The notes beneath the pieces were generated by a model. It saw only the letters and a list, made by a program, of their open reading frames with translations. It had not been told where the DNA came from and made no database searches. Position numbers and translations under genes: made by a program. Shown here one piece after another: positions 28,140 through 40,428 of a stretch of DNA of 64,000 bases. Origin of the DNA: Patiria miniata. Its lineage: Eukaryota; Echinodermata; Asteroidea; Valvatida; Asterinidae. The stretch lies in contig NW_024037065.1 in the NCBI RefSeq assembly GCF_015706575.1, positions 5,022,001-5,086,000 on the forward strand. Reading direction: 5' to 3'. Positions within the stretch are counted from its first letter, which is position 1, and each line of letters begins with the position of its first letter.

Positions 28140-29690
28140 ATGGAATCCTTGATTCTAGTTCTAGTGACCGGGAAAGTAAATGTTCTTGGAATAAACACAA
28201 CGGTATGTACGCGACAGGAAGGATAGATGGAATTGCAATCAGCTTCATAGTCGACACCGATTCTTTATTGACGATGATCTCAACGAAAACATACAACCGG
28301 ATTAACGATCGGTCGGCTGCTATAGACTTGAGCCCTTAGACTTCCCACTACACTAGCAGGTGTTGATGGGTTTGACCTTGAAGCATTAGGAAAAAACTAC
28401 CAAGTCTATCAAGTTAGGAAGTATCGGAAGAAGACAGCAAATAGTTGTAGCAAACATTTTGACAGACGGTATCATTGGCATAGACTTTCTTCGACAAAAT
28501 AGTTGTCAAGTATGTCTGGTACGACAAGTTTTGAAAATGGATGGCGACGAAATACTCTGTTGGTTGGGAGATGAGAGTCAGAATGTGTGCAGGGTGGAGA
28601 TACAAAACAGAACCCTAGTGCCACCACATGCAAAGACACTAGTTCACTTTAAGATTACAAATCTGGACAGCTCACGGATATGGGTTTGATAGAGCAACGT
28701 GGAGACTTGATAAGATAAAGAATATAATGGCCGCTAGATGCACCACAGACACTTAAGTCCCGAATGAATGTGGTTAGCCGTTGGATGAAACTGTTGAGTT
28801 ACCTCCATGATTCACAATCGGATGCTGTGAATCAGTGGATACAATCGACGACAACTACTGTGCTACCGTTAACACACAACAAGCTGCTGAAAAAAACATA
28901 GTTCGATAAGGAACTTTGTTGAGTAATGATGGTAGCCATGAATTGGCTAAGACGACTACGACGATGAGGCCAAAAAAACAAAGTCTCCGGTTTCTGGTAT
29001 GCGCGCGCGTCGCCGTAGCCATGCGCGTCGGCAAAATGAAAAAGTTTTTCTTTCAATACAAGATGATGTCTCAAAACCGCCAAACTCACTGGTTTGACTG
29101 GAATCCTGCTGCTGCACAATTTTAACGTGTTTTAAGATGGGGTTATCATCGAGAATAAGCTTTATGTGGCCTCCCATATATTTGCACTAAGTTTAGTCGG
29201 GCACCATTTGCAGTCATCAGCCGACATTTGAAGCAAAAAAAAAAAAAAAAACAGGTAAAAAAAAAAAAAAAGCCGCGTCGCCGCAGCACTTTTGGGGTAA
29301 GCTCCATACCAGAACCGGAGACTTTTTTTTGGCCTTATGTAAATAACTTGAGACAGAGGTTGATAGCAGCACATGATTTTGCTAGGATAAACCTGCGCAA
29401 GAGTGCTCAGTGTCAGGAGTATCAACAACCTATTAAAGGCTGTCAAGAGGAAATTAAGTTAGGGGCAGACTGTATGGTTGTATGATCCGTCAAGGAAACG
29501 AGGTGTTAGTCCAAAACTCTTTGCTAAGTGGACAGGACCTTTTGTGAAAACGCAGAGCATAGATGATTTTGTGTAAAGTGTGCAGAATCACCCTCGGAAA
29601 ACCCAACAGTGGTGCATCTGAAGAGGCTCAAGCCCTATGAACGGAAAAATTCGCCACAATGGTATAAACTACGCCATTAAATTATTTACC
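28140..29690 (+). pseudogene. Decayed Ty3/Gypsy-type retrotransposon (protease and integrase remnants)
   Basis: At 28200-28340 the plus strand reads as a retropepsin start ('IDGIAISFIVDTDSLLTMIS'); the usual DTG or DSG active site is altered to DTDS. At 28459-28560 'GIIGIDFLRQNSCQV' matches the C-terminal part of the same protease class. From about 29390 to 29650 the sequence, interrupted by stops and frameshifts, reads like an integrase C-terminus ('ARINLRKSAQCQEY', then a PSRKRGVSPKLFAKWTGPF-like stretch and a final LKPYER-like end). Reverse transcriptase and RNase H are missing, so a large internal deletion is implied. A foldback element sits inside. Confidence 0.6.
28967..29337. mobile_element. 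Foldback/MITE inside the Gypsy remnant
   Basis: Left end GGCCAAAAAAACAAAGTCTC and right end (inverted) GGCCAAAAAAAAGTCTCCGG continue as an inverted repeat through CTGGTATG. The interior is non-coding and includes A-runs. Confidence 0.6.
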
Positions 29691-30239
29691 AGGCTGGTAA
29701 GAAACTCAGGGCATCCTGAATCGTTCTCAATTATTTGACATGAGAATAACCCCATCCATGTCACCATGCAGAGCTATGTATCACTTTAAGGACTGATCAC
29801 CCCGCATGAGTGTAACATGGTTACTTTTTCATTGCGTTGAACAAGTACGAATTACTCATGATAATTACAAGCCGAAATTATGTTGGCGAAATGAGTACTT
29901 CAAAAGCCTGTCATCAGGACAGGATGAAGGTTGCCACCCAGATTTGGATTATTTTGGCGTACGTTGACGTGCTGCGGTACGCCACCAGATTGTAGTGAGG
30001 AGAGAAGGACCAGCTGCCATGAGGTTGTGCCGGAACAGTAGGGATGCAAAGTGCGTCAGACATGATGAGCATGGGAAATGCTTAAGTTCTGTAAAGTTTA
30101 AGCAGCAGCATCAGCGGTGTTGCAACAAGGGGTAACTTGCAGAGAATTCTGTGTTGGGATTGAGTGGCCTTCACGTTGGGACGGTGCCCGTTGCAGAAAC
30201 GGCATATGATGAGGATGAAGAAGACAGCCCGTAATGGGC

Positions 30240-30625
30240 TCTGGACAGATTAATAATTGTATCGTGATACATTTATTCTTTGAAATAGTATAAATTGTTT
30301 GTTGCGGACAACATGTCAAAATGACAACAGTAGAGTGCTTTTCACATTACATGATGTGTAGGTATGGATGTGTTATTCAAAGATAATTTGAAGAAACTTG
30401 ATTATCTTGATTGATTCATTCATAAATTCCTTAAAGTATGCATTAAAGTTTTTGAACCAACTCGTTGATTGATTGTATCGTAATTATTCTTTGAAATGAT
30501 ACACTTTGCTTGTTGCGGACAAAAGGGCAAAATGTTAATAGTTAATTGCTCTTCACATTACGTGTTGTGTATGAAATGTTGTTCAGAGATAATTTGATTC
30601 TTTGATTCATTACTTTACTTAGAGT
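30240..30625 (+). repeat. Two-copy tandem duplication (~200 bp units)
   Basis: 'TATTCTTTGAAAT', 'TTGTTGCGGACAA' and 'TCTTCACATTAC'/'TTTTCACATTAC' recur in the same order at about 30240-30420 and 30465-30625. Confidence 0.6.
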
Positions 30626-30942
30626 GGAGTGACAACGTGTTTAGATGTTCAACACTAAGAAAGTAAGCTTGGTCAGAATGTACATTGTCCGTAGGATAAA
30701 CATGTGTATAGCTGTGAAGTTGTAAAACTTAAACCATGTAATAATTTGTCTGGACCACGAATTGTTTGTGTTCATTTCTAGTTGTGGTGTTTAAATTAAA
30801 AGTTGAGAGTTTACATGTTACTCATATTTTCATGTTGCTTTTTTCGTTTTCATCTCTCTTTAATGAACTGAATGTTAAAGTTTCAGAAACGTGTACTTCT
30901 TTCGAACCCAGGAGGGTTTGTTTTTGTTCAGCAGGGGTAATG

Positions 30943-31257
30943 TGACGACTTGAATCGTCCCTGTTTATGATGTCAATATTTATAAATAGTCTTGGCATAA
31001 AGTGCCGTGAAGAGCTCCTACTGCGCATGTATTTGCCCATTTTCCACAGGTGGAAAATGAGTGCGCCCTCTAGTGACTCGACCGTGCAGTGACCACGCTA
31101 TGCGGCGCTATACAATCCTATAACCTTGATTCAAGTCGCCTGAAAAATGGGTACCCTGTACTATTGTGTTAATAAAATATTCGCAGCCCCCCGTGAAGGT
31201 CAGCTAGCTCTTTACACGCGTACACGCGTGCAGTGCTACTTACTTGTGACATCACAC
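30943..31257 (+). repeat. Possible 3' LTR of the Gypsy remnant
   Basis: Follows a purine-rich tract and begins TGTGACGACTTGAATCG. It contains TATAAATA (about 30980) and AATAAAATA (about 31172), the order expected of an LTR. The far boundary is uncertain and no 5' partner is visible, so this is tentative. Confidence 0.3.
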
Positions 31258-31589
31258 AACTCAGTGGTGTCGTACGAGCGCGTGGTGTTGTGCCATATTG
31301 AGCACTCAAACTTTAGCTTTACATGACGTAAACAATTGAAAAGAACGGCAGTGCATAGTGTTAAATCTTAGCTATATCCGCTCCGTTCACAAGTACCCCC
31401 TCACCGGCAAAGGAAGTACAGTTTGGGGTGACCAACCGACGCCATCTTGCCTGACTGCAATGGGAGACTTTTGACTAGTTCTAATTTATCGCAAGAGGGC
31501 GTGCTTCAACGGTCCCGGAAGTAAAGAGTTCGTATTTTGTTGTCCTTGATTCGTGCACAAGCAGTGCACCTCATTCAATGAAACCTTGC

Positions 31590-31799
31590 ACCAAATACCT
31601 GGATCTTGCTGTGCCGTGTTCGGATGTTGCCACCGCGGAGGGCAGACATTTCCCAAAGACAAAAAAATACGAAACCAGTGGAGACGGTCATCAAAAGGGA
31701 TAGTTTCAAACCCATACGACCGTGGTGGCCAACGGCTAGCAGTCTTGTGTGCAAGGCGCACTTTTTGGACTCCGATTACGAAGAGAAGTCAGTGCTGGG
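31590..31799 (+). pseudogene. THAP zinc-finger exon of the transposase, frameshifted
   Basis: Begins with the THAP Cys cluster ('CCAVFGCCHRGGQTFPKD') and ends with the Cys-x2-His half ('SSLVCKAHFLDSDYEEKSVL') in a different frame. The switch lies near 31680, implying one lost base. A GTAAGT donor follows at 31800. THAP domains bind the transposon ends in this class. The frameshift would truncate the protein unless it is a sequencing error. Confidence 0.65.
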
Positions 31800-34700
31800 T
31801 AAGTTTAAAACAAAAACTATTCATAATTTCCCCCGATTTTTCAGCAATATTCAATGATGATCATGGCATGGTATGAACAGGACGACAGTGTAGTACTAGT
31901 AGCAAAGACGATATTTCTCTAATGTCCGCGTCTGCAATTGTAAAGTTGCACTGTGTTTCTTTGCTGGACATGATGGATATCCATGCATAAATTTGTACTG
32001 GCAAAGACAAAGTGGCATAAATGTTGCAAATACTGCCTGGTTGATTTTCCACTAATGGTCGAAATGAATTGTGGGAAGGAAAAAGGAACACTGTCTTTTT
32101 GTTCCTGTTTCCTTCCCATGGTGCCTTTTGTCCATTGTGCAAAATCAACCAACCAGGCAGAATTTGCGATAAGTGTTAGGGAATGTTCATATTAAAAACA
32201 ATAACAAAGAAACACAGAGTCTCATTGCTTGCTCAGATCTCTCTTTTGCAACATCAACAACATCTCATTCAATGGGAGACTTTGAGACGCTTGGTGGTAG
32301 CAAACATACAACATGGTCCAACACGACTGGTCCGCTATTGTTAGCATTGTTTTGAGTACCCGTACCTTTACACTGCACATGTAGTACTGTAGCGGTCGGC
32401 CCCCCTACTTGGTGTTGTTTTTATTTACTCAGGTTTCTGTATAATTCACTTAATTATCTCTTTATCAGAAATCGCTAGTTTCTTTAGTAAGATATAAATG
32501 TTGATTCTTTTGCCCATACAGATAACTTACTTGTACTTACATTGCATTACGAGCCGCGCGCCCAGTGTGTGTATAATTCAGCGATGTACATGTACTTTGT
32601 TATTGTTTTGTATAGCCTCGTCCAAACTCTTGCCAAATTAGTTATGTAGAATTCCCCTAAGAGAATGTGTTTTTGGCTGTAAAATAACTGAATTTATTTG
32701 ATATGTTTCAAACAATTATTTGATATCCTTTAGTAGGGAATTATGGAAATTGTAACTTATGTAAAACTTGGTCGAGTTTTAACGTCTTTTGTACGAGACT
32801 TACTGTGCGTAGCGCGGGCCATATAAAAGTTAAAGTGTGTTACTAGGCTGGCCAGTCGCCGTCTAACAAGCCACTGTTTATATACAGGTTAGTGCCTCCG
32901 TTATTTATAAATCTAAACTCAGACTCTCTCAAGTGTTGTGAAATTCTCATGATTGTCAAAGATGCATATTTAAGAAACCTCAAGTATAGATCCACACATA
33001 ATTGCTTATTTTATAATTGGACGGATTTTATTAGTTCTTCTGAATTATTTATGTCACTAAATGATTTTAGTACTCAGTTTACTCCGGCTCGGTTATACGT
33101 AATCGACTCCGGTAACACTATCTATTTTAAATAGCTGTATATAATTATTGGCGCATTGCCTTGGAGTTGAATAATAATTGACAAGATGTTATAGAAGGTC
33201 TAGTGTGCATTTATTTAAACAGAGAGTTCTAGGAAATATGTAATTTATATTTATTAGTTGTTAAAAGGCAGTCGCCGTCTAACAAGCCACTGTTTATATA
33301 CAGGTCCTAGGCATAGTGCCGGCCGACGGCGACTCAGTTTACTCCGGCCACATCGGCGGAATACCCAATCCGAGTAGGCTATATGGATTAGGGAAATCTT
33401 GGGCCGACTCCGGGTTAGTTTATCGGAGCTGACTCCTGGAAGTTTCAGCGACTTATCTAGTAAATGACTAGTTAATACAGCGGAGCTAGCAGATAGCAGA
33501 GCTGACGAGTTATTAAGCAGCCAGGGGCTGACGAGATTAATAAGCTGAGGAGTCCATCCAGCAGCGCGGAGGGCTAATACCAGCGACTTATCCAGTAGAT
33601 GACCAGATAAGTCAGCGGAGCTAGCAGATAGCAGAGCTGACGAGTTATTAAGCAGCCAGCGAGTTTATCCAGTAGATGACCAGTTAAGTCAGCGGAGCTA
33701 GCAGATAGCAGAGCTGACGAGTTATTAAGTAGCCAGGGGCTGACGAGATTAATAAGCTGAGGAGTCCATCCAGCAGCGCGGAGGGCTAATACCAGCGACT
33801 TATCCAGTAGATGACCAGATAAGTCAGCGGAGCTAGCAGATAGCAGAGCTGACGAGTTATTAAGCAGCCAGCGAGTTTATCCTGTAGATGACCAGATAAT
33901 TCAGCGGAGCTAACAGATAGCAGAGCTGACGAGTTATTAAGCAGCCAGCGAGTTTATCCTGTAGATGACCAGTTAATTCAGCGGAGTTAGCAGATAGCAG
34001 AGCTGACGAGTTATTAAGCAGCCAGGGGCTGACGAGATTAATAAGCTGAGGAGTCCATCCAGCAGCGCGGAGGGCTAATACCAGCACAGGGTTGAAGCAG
34101 TAATGCAACTGACGAAACCTTAATGGGTCTGCAGTATAATTAAGGGGTTTTTAATCTATCAATTCATAGAGAATGATAATTCGAGGCTTCTTTAAAATAT
34201 TAAGCACTGCGTAATTGCTAAGCAAGCACATTAGAGTTGATATATATTGTACATGCTTTTGAAGGAGTGTTGGTGTTTTATTAAAGAGTTTAGAAGTTAA
34301 ATTGTCTTCCTCCGTTCCTCTTTTTCTGTGTAAAAACACCCCTCCCCAGTAAGAGCAATTATTACTGCCTGGTTGTACATTTCAACCAAACGAAACTAGC
34401 GATTCAACTAAAATGATTTGTAGTGCGTCCAGCTACAGGTGAACAGCTCAACCCATAGTCACCCAGAAGCGGCCGGCACGCGACAGTACGACAATACTCG
34501 GAATTGAACTTCTAAGAGGGATTGTACTTTCTGGAAGAAGAAGCGCACATTAACTCAAACATGATAAAAACAATAGTGGACAATTGACATGTACGTGGAA
34601 CCATTACATGTATGTTTGCTGCCACCAAGCATCTCAAAAGTCTACCATTGAATTTGCACAGATTATTTTTAAAACTTTGCAATGTTATTACACATGTTAA

Positions 34701-34995
34701 GAGTCCTTAATTAATCAACACAGAATACAATAGGGCCTAATTAAACAGAGATACCTTTACACCCACTTGAAACGCTGAAAACATAAATGTACAGGGATGA
34801 GATTACCAAGCCAATTAGAACAAGAGGGCTGAAACTTAGATGAAAGATAAATTGTATTTCAGACAAAAGTCTGTAAAATCTCTTCTATGAATGTTCATGA
34901 TTAGTTTGAGAGGAAGCTCTTGCCAACCAACCACTTTTGCATTAATGCAACTTATCTAAGTACTTTTATCATGATGTTTCAATTGTTAATTGCAG
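31800..34995 (+). other. Transposase intron filled with repeats
   Basis: From a GTAAGT donor to a TTAATTGCAG acceptor. The sequence 'CAGTCGCCGTCTAACAAGCC' plus 17 further bases is repeated at 32853-32889 and 33269-33305, and a satellite-like array follows (33481-34110). An inverted pair around 32040-32160 ('TGCCTGGTTGATTTT', then its inverse near 32140) marks a small foldback. No gene is supported. Confidence 0.5.
33481..34110. repeat. Composite tandem array, six copies of a 45-bp core
   Basis: The core 'AGCAGATAGCAGAGCTGACG' plus 'AGTTATTAAGCAGCCAG' starts near 33481, 33616, 33692, 33828, 33904 and 33981. Spacing alternates between about 76 and 136 bp, because some copies carry an extra ~60-bp block ('GGGGCTGACGAGATTAATAA', 'GGAGTCCATCCAGCAGCGCG'). 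Confidence 0.8.
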
Positions 34996-36222
34996 GTTTC
35001 AAAGTGAACAAGAAAAAAACTAAAGAAAACAGCTGTCCCAAGCCAGTTTGCATGGAGTAAAGTAGAACCCTCTTCACCAGCACTGTCAAGAGAAAAACGA
35101 CTGAAGGAACGGAATGAAAAGAGAAGGCTTGAGAAAGAAGAAGTGAAACAGGATGAATGCAGAAAAGGGGAATCAGCTGAGAATGATGCCGTCGTGCAAG
35201 ATCTTAATCTTGCCATGCAGGTTGACATCGAGAGTGTTCCAGTCATTCAGGAGGTACACATTCAAACTGATCCCCTGCCCAACTATTCTACGTGCACTTC
35301 CGAAACACAGACAGAGTCTAATCGTGGGTTTACGATAGAGGATTTCAAGACTGATTCAGCAGGAGTGCATTATTACACAGGTCTTCAAGATTACCTCACA
35401 TTTTCTGATGTTTTAGCTTCATTGGGGCCGAGTGCATTTAAGTTGACATACTTACACGGTGTACGACCCAGCATCTGTGTACCAGATCAGTTTTTTCTAA
35501 CTGTTATAAAATGCAGAAGATACACGCCAAACTTTGAACTAAGTCGTATGTTCAAAATAAGTGAGTCAGAAGTTTACTGTATCTTTGTAACCTGGATGAG
35601 ATTTATGAGTCTTCAGTGGAGAGAGGTGGATATATGGCCCAGCAGAGACTGTGTTAGTTTTTATGCTCCATCAGATTTTAAGAGGAACTTCCCCACTACA
35701 CGGACTATCCTTGATGGGTTTGAATTTCCTGTAAAGAAACCCAAAGCTCCCACTGCTCAGCAAGTCACCTTTTCTACATACAAAAATCGCAATACAGCAA
35801 AGTCAGTTGTTGGAGTGACCCCAGGGGGTCTTGTCAGTTATATGTCTTGTGCTTATGGAGGTTCAACTAGCGACCGACAAATAGCAGAACGCAGTGGACT
35901 GACTAGGAGAACAGATCCAGGAGACGCCATCATGGTAGACAAGGGATTTGATATCCAGGACATTTTTGCACCAGTAGATGTCACCATAAACATCCCAACA
36001 TTCTTCAGGAAGAAGAATAGAATGTCAGGAAAGAGTGTTTTAAGGGATAGGAAAATTTCCAGTAAGCGAGTCCATGTTGAGAGAATTATTGGTCTTGGCA
36101 AAACGTACAAAATTCTCACACAGCCACTCAATCAGACAGAGATGACTCTAGCATCTAACATCGCATTCGTTTGTTTCATGCTGCTTAACTTCAGAAAATG
36201 CATCATTCCAAGCAGTGCCTAA
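34996..36222 (+). CDS. ISL2EU transposase, DDE domain exon
   Basis: Follows a TTGCAG acceptor. An in-frame open region from about 35027 includes 'TAVPSQFAWS', the usual end of a THAP-linked region, and a charged stretch; the 359-codon ORF from 35143 is intact. A homopolymer of seven A near 35015 puts the exon start one base out of frame. The DDE nuclease has Asp191 ('TILDGFEFPV'), Asp244 ('GGSTSDRQIAE'), 'IMVDKGF' and Glu313 ('VHVERIIG'), the layout of the DDE_Tnp_4 family. It cuts and joins transposon ends. The catalytic exon looks functional, but the THAP exon and junction are damaged. Confidence 0.8.
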
Positions 36223-37610
36223 GGAGGTTTTCCTCAGTAGATTTTGGTAGTCGTACCACCATGGCATCCGCATTTCTCTAATTGGGCGATTCCATGAAAA
36301 AGGGGACATGGTTGTAAAATGGAAATTTACTTATATCTTCAGAACTACAAACATCACAACAACAAGTGTGGTATTAAATTAATGGGGACAACAAGATCTT
36401 TCATTTGAGTGGCATGCCAGTGGGATGGAATGTAGTTCAGTGTGATTTTTGTCCAAACAATTGTTTTGGGGCTAAAATGGTGGATTTTTGTGGTCATTTT
36501 TGCACCTTGTTTTAACATATGAAACACGCATGTTTAATATTGTGATTTTTTTATTTTAAGTCAGAGAGAAAGCTAGTAGGTGAGTTTTACCAAGACAAAT
36601 CGCAATTATTCCAACCTAATTTTCCATTGGCAGTGTAGCAAACATTGATGTTTCACAGAGTGTAACGTTTGTCACGGAAATTGTAACGTCCGTCACAGGC
36701 TTAAATGGCGGATTTCTTCTAAAACCATGTGATTTTAAAAATTTAATATTTTGTGCAGGCTACCTCAGACCAGCACACACTGATGGAAATACTAGGATTT
36801 TTCGCAAGTGTGTAAAATTCACAGGGATTTGAACTGAGTGTCAAGAGTCAAAGGTGCTTGTCTTTTAAATGTAACATCCGTCACAAAAATGTTTTGAAGT
36901 TTAATGAAGGTTGACAGAAACTCAATATCTTGCGTTCCATGTAGTTAGTGACTTGTTGTGCTATCATACTGTAACTATTAACTATGGTTAAAAATATGCA
37001 AGACAAACTGTTGGCTATTTTCAGTGCGAATGTAACATTCGTCACAATTTGAAAATGAATGTAAATTTTGAAGTGGTTTTTAAATGCTGGCTGGGAACTC
37101 ATTAATTTTGTCTTGTGCAGATTTAAGCTAGACTTTGCCCAAGTCTTTGTTTTGATGCCTTCAAGTAGAAAAAAGTCAAAATTTTACATTTTTCCCAACA
37201 ATTGTGTTCATCATATTCACCTTGTGATATGTGATATGTGAAACACCCCTCTAGCCTTATTATTAATGGTATGAGTCTCATGTGTACAATACTAAAATCC
37301 TCAAATGTATGGAAATTGGCATGTGTGAAATGAAATGTTGATTCTATGGAATACGGACTCATTGATTGTATTGCGCATGTCTATGTCATGTGACGATGAA
37401 TACTGCCTTGTATGATTGTTAGAGTTGATAAAACAGGAGTCAAAATTTCTTATAAAATTATGAAGGTGTTTAAAACAAGTTGGTACCTTTATCATCTTTT
37501 GACCAATAGAATTGGTAAACTGTCTGAGGTATTTATGACTAGACTTTATACAAATCTGACATGCTGACAAAAAAACAAGGAGTTTCTGACTTTGAAATAC
37601 ATTAAAATTT

Positions 37611-38330
37611 ATTATAATTTACTATGCACACGTTAGAAGAACATAAGTTATTGACATACCTATTTTTTCATTAAATAAAAATACTAACTTTGTATCCCAG
37701 AGCATCTAATGTACATACATGTATGTATGTATTGAACTATAATTTATTGTGCACACATGGCAGAAGAAAAAAGTTAGTGACATAGAGATATTTTTTCACC
37801 AAATAGAAACACTGTAAGTCTGTATTCCAGAGCATACATATGTATGTATTGCATTATAATTTATTTTGCACAGGTTCGAAGAAAATAAGTTATTGACATA
37901 CACAATTTTTTATTAAATAAAAACACTAAGTTTGTATCTCAGAGCATCTAATGTACATATGTATACATGTATTGAATTATAGTTTATTGAGCACACGTGG
38001 CAGAAGAAAAAAGTTATTGACATACATATTTTTAAATTAAATATAAACACTGTAGGTTTGTATTCCAGAGCATACATATGTATGTATTGCATTATAATTT
38101 ATTGTGCACAGGTTCGAAGAAAAAAAGGTATTGACATACATAATATTATTTTAAATAAAAACACTAAGTTTGTACCCCAGAGCATCTAATGTACATATGT
38201 ATGTATTGAATTATAATTTATTGTGCACACATGGCAGGAGAAAAAGTTATCAACATAAGATATAGTTTTTCACCAAATAGAAACACTGTAAGTTTGTACC
38301 CAGAGCATCTAATGTACATGTACATGTATT
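37611..38330. repeat. Six-unit minisatellite with alternating A/B monomers
   Basis: Units of about 115-125 bp start with TATAATTTATTGTGCACA near 37611, 37739, 37855, 37978, 38093 and 38212. Even units continue CATGGCAGAAG or CGTGGCAGAAG; odd units continue like GGTTCGAAGAA. The array has thus grown as a dimer of about 235 bp. Each unit ends near 'CAGAGCATCTAATGTACAT' or a shortened form. Confidence 0.75.
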
Positions 38331-38464
38331 GCAACAGTTTTGTGAGCTAAAACATGTCACTAGTCAAGTTGACATACATTTCGTAAATAATTTTCAATAT
38401 ATTTATCTTCTATTAATTTCTAGTTAATAGGGCCCTTTGCAGACGATTCATGTACATGTATCTA

Positions 38465-38776
38465 CAGGGTTCCTGGCCATGCTGGAAATCAGGGAAAACC
38501 TGGAAAATGAGTTTCCCTTTTTCCAGATAGGGAATTTGAGAAAAAATGCCTAAAATCAGGGAAAGGTCAGGGAATTTGATTGGCCCAAAATAGAAAGTGG
38601 TCAGTTTGTTATATTATGTCTCATGTCCAAACAGCCAATCCACTGAATGATTGGCTATGGTGGCTTTTTGGTGTGGAAATAGGTCAAAATAAGTATTCTA
38701 GAATTGTGAAAATTCATCAGATAAAACACAGGGGAAAATCAGGGAATTTTGTTTTCATGAAATGCTAGGAACCCTG
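38465..38776. mobile_element. 312-bp MITE, CAGGGTTCCTGGC termini
   Basis: Left CAGGGTTCCTGGCCATGCTG and right (inverted) CAGGGTTCCTAGCATTTCAT, with internal 'CAGGGAAA' repeats. The CAGGG start resembles hAT-type ends. No clear 8-bp duplication. Confidence 0.6.
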
Positions 38777-39057
38777 ACTTATAACAGGCCATCAAAGGCA
38801 TTTACATATATAGAATGTTTGATGCCATGCACTTTAGATAAAATATAATACTGTTACATGTACATGACAGTTATATATCAAACACTAAAAAAGGGATGGT
38901 CTCAAAAGCTTTCCATTGAATCCAAGTAAAAGAAAAACAGTTCTTGCGTTTGGTCTGGTTAACGAATTTTGTTTGTCATTAGCAGAGAATAAATGAAAGT
39001 GTGACAACTACAGTACATGTACATGTATGTCCACTCCATGACTAAAACATTTGAAGC

Positions 39058-40428
39058 TCAAGAAACCAGGACTTCTTTTCTGTGATGTTTTCTTTTGCCT
39101 TTGTCTTGGGAAAAGTCATACTTGTCAGTAACTCTGTACAGAAAAGTTTCAAGCAATGCTGCCTTGAAAAACTGTTCGAAGAAATCCCGGAGTCTGATTT
39201 TGAGTTCGTTTATAAACTCATCATCTCGGGGGATGTGCATGATCTTCATATCTTTCGTTGTCCACACAACAAAATCACACCATTTCCTTTTTGTACACAA
39301 CAAATTCCCCTGTACCTGGTAATAATAGTTGTGACTGTGTTTTAATGCCATTTTTCCAGAGCTGTCCATAAATAAATAGGGCACACTTGTTGGAGTTACT
39401 GCACTGTCTTTACATGTGTAAGGACACTTCACTTCAATAATCCTATCATCATCAACAAGGCCATCTGGTGAACATGCCAAATATGGGATTTCCATGCACA
39501 CATGGATTCCACAACTTTTCACCAAATTACCTGTCTTACTGCTGTAAGCCTCCACAGCTACAGATTCATACTTCAGCCCATGATCTGTGGGTTTACTGGA
39601 AAACTCTGAGATAGTTGTCAATGACCTAGCCATTTTTTCAAAGTCTGTTCTAACCCCTGACTTACATATTCGGCCAAAGTTGGAGGCATGAAGTCGTTTT
39701 CTTCTTTCTTCCTTCCAAAACTTGTTTGTGCTTTGTCCCCTTGTAGCTTCTTCAACCTGTTCTAGATCGTTCTCTGTGATGTTGGTAACATTAAGACTCT
39801 TAAGAAAGTATTCTTCATGAGTTAGTTCCAGGTAATCATGATCATGAGTCACTGCAAAGATATTTGCAGGTGCATATAACTGCCGAATTGGCAGATCTTT
39901 TGCTTGTGAATTTATCCACACATTTCTGAAGTGATCATGATACTCTCGTGTATTTCTATATTGAGCAGGTCTTGGGTCAAAATTATTAAGTCGTTGAAGC
40001 CCCTCAGATTTACGAAGTTTAATTTGAGACATCTGCAAAGGGGAGCCATCATATTTCTTGCTCTGATGATGGGTTTGCAGGACTTCTGTACAAGTTTGCA
40101 TTGTCAAAACCCCTTCTTTTTGTTTAGTAAGGGCAAACAGAGCCAGACCGACATGCTTACAGTGAGCATTAGGGCCAATACCAACAGAACACTCACACTG
40201 AGTTTCCTGCACTACCCCATACTTGTCTAACTTTACATCTACTTTGTATACCAACTTCTTCTTCATTTCTGCTGCAACTCTAGCTGCTATGTATATATGG
40301 TCACCCTCGCTGCTGTGACGCAATGAGAGAAGAAGCCTGTCCCGATACATCGCCTCTGGCTTGCCATCTTCAGACTTCCCAAACTGTTGTATGAAGGCCT
40401 TCAGGGTGTCATTTGTTACATGTGGAAT
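39058..40428 (-). CDS. YqaJ nuclease gene, exon 3 (SWIM + YqaJ domains)
   Basis: Terminal exon of a three-exon gene (with 40937-41060 and 42117-42226), giving about 534 residues in all. It contributes 456 residues after a TTATTTAG acceptor, phase 0. A SWIM zinc finger is visible ('CECSVGIGPNAHCKHVGLAL': Cys-x-Cys-x9-Cys-x-His). The YqaJ/lambda-exonuclease fold follows: 'HASNFGRICKSG', 'GLKYESVAVEAY', 'YLACSPDGLVDDD' and 'IIEVKCPY', supplying the acidic and Asp/Glu-x-Lys metal site. The protein would be a 5'-3' exonuclease/recombinase helper encoded by ISL2EU transposons. All key residues are present and the reading frame is clean. Confidence 0.88.
   Translation of the reverse strand: MPHVTNDTLKAFIQQFGKSEDGKPEAMYRDRLLLSLRHSSEGDHIYIAARVAAEMKKKLVYKVDVKLDKYGVVQETQCECSVGIGPNAHCKHVGLALFALTKQKEGVLTMQTCTEVLQTHHQSKKYDGSPLQMSQIKLRKSEGLQRLNNFDPRPAQYRNTREYHDHFRNVWINSQAKDLPIRQLYAPANIFAVTHDHDYLELTHEEYFLKSLNVTNITENDLEQVEEATRGQSTNKFWKEERRKRLHASNFGRICKSGVRTDFEKMARSLTTISEFSSKPTDHGLKYESVAVEAYSSKTGNLVKSCGIHVCMEIPYLACSPDGLVDDDRIIEVKCPYTCKDSAVTPTSVPYLFMDSSGKMALKHSHNYYYQVQGNLLCTKRKWCDFVVWTTKDMKIMHIPRDDEFINELKIRLRDFFEQFFKAALLETFLYRVTDKYDFSQDKGKRKHHRKEVLVS

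Larger units (their letters stand above)
36223..39057. other. Spacer between the two converging transposon genes
   Basis: Non-coding. Four copies of a TGTAAC-N4-GTCAC motif lie at about 36660, 36681, 36870 and 37030. A dimeric minisatellite (37611-38330) and a MITE (38465-38776) follow. Confidence 0.55.

Noticed and set aside
29162..29485. Overlapping ORFs on both strands in the A-rich stretch
   Set aside because: They arise from homopolymers within the foldback inserted in the Gypsy remnant.
32863..33305. LTR pair around the repeated 37-bp sequence
   Set aside because: The direct repeats are only 37 bp, lack TG...CA ends and have no primer-binding site or polypurine tract.
33860..34108. 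82-codon minus-strand ORF with Leu-rich repeats
   Set aside because: A by-product of the tandem array; the repeat unit lacks stops in that frame.
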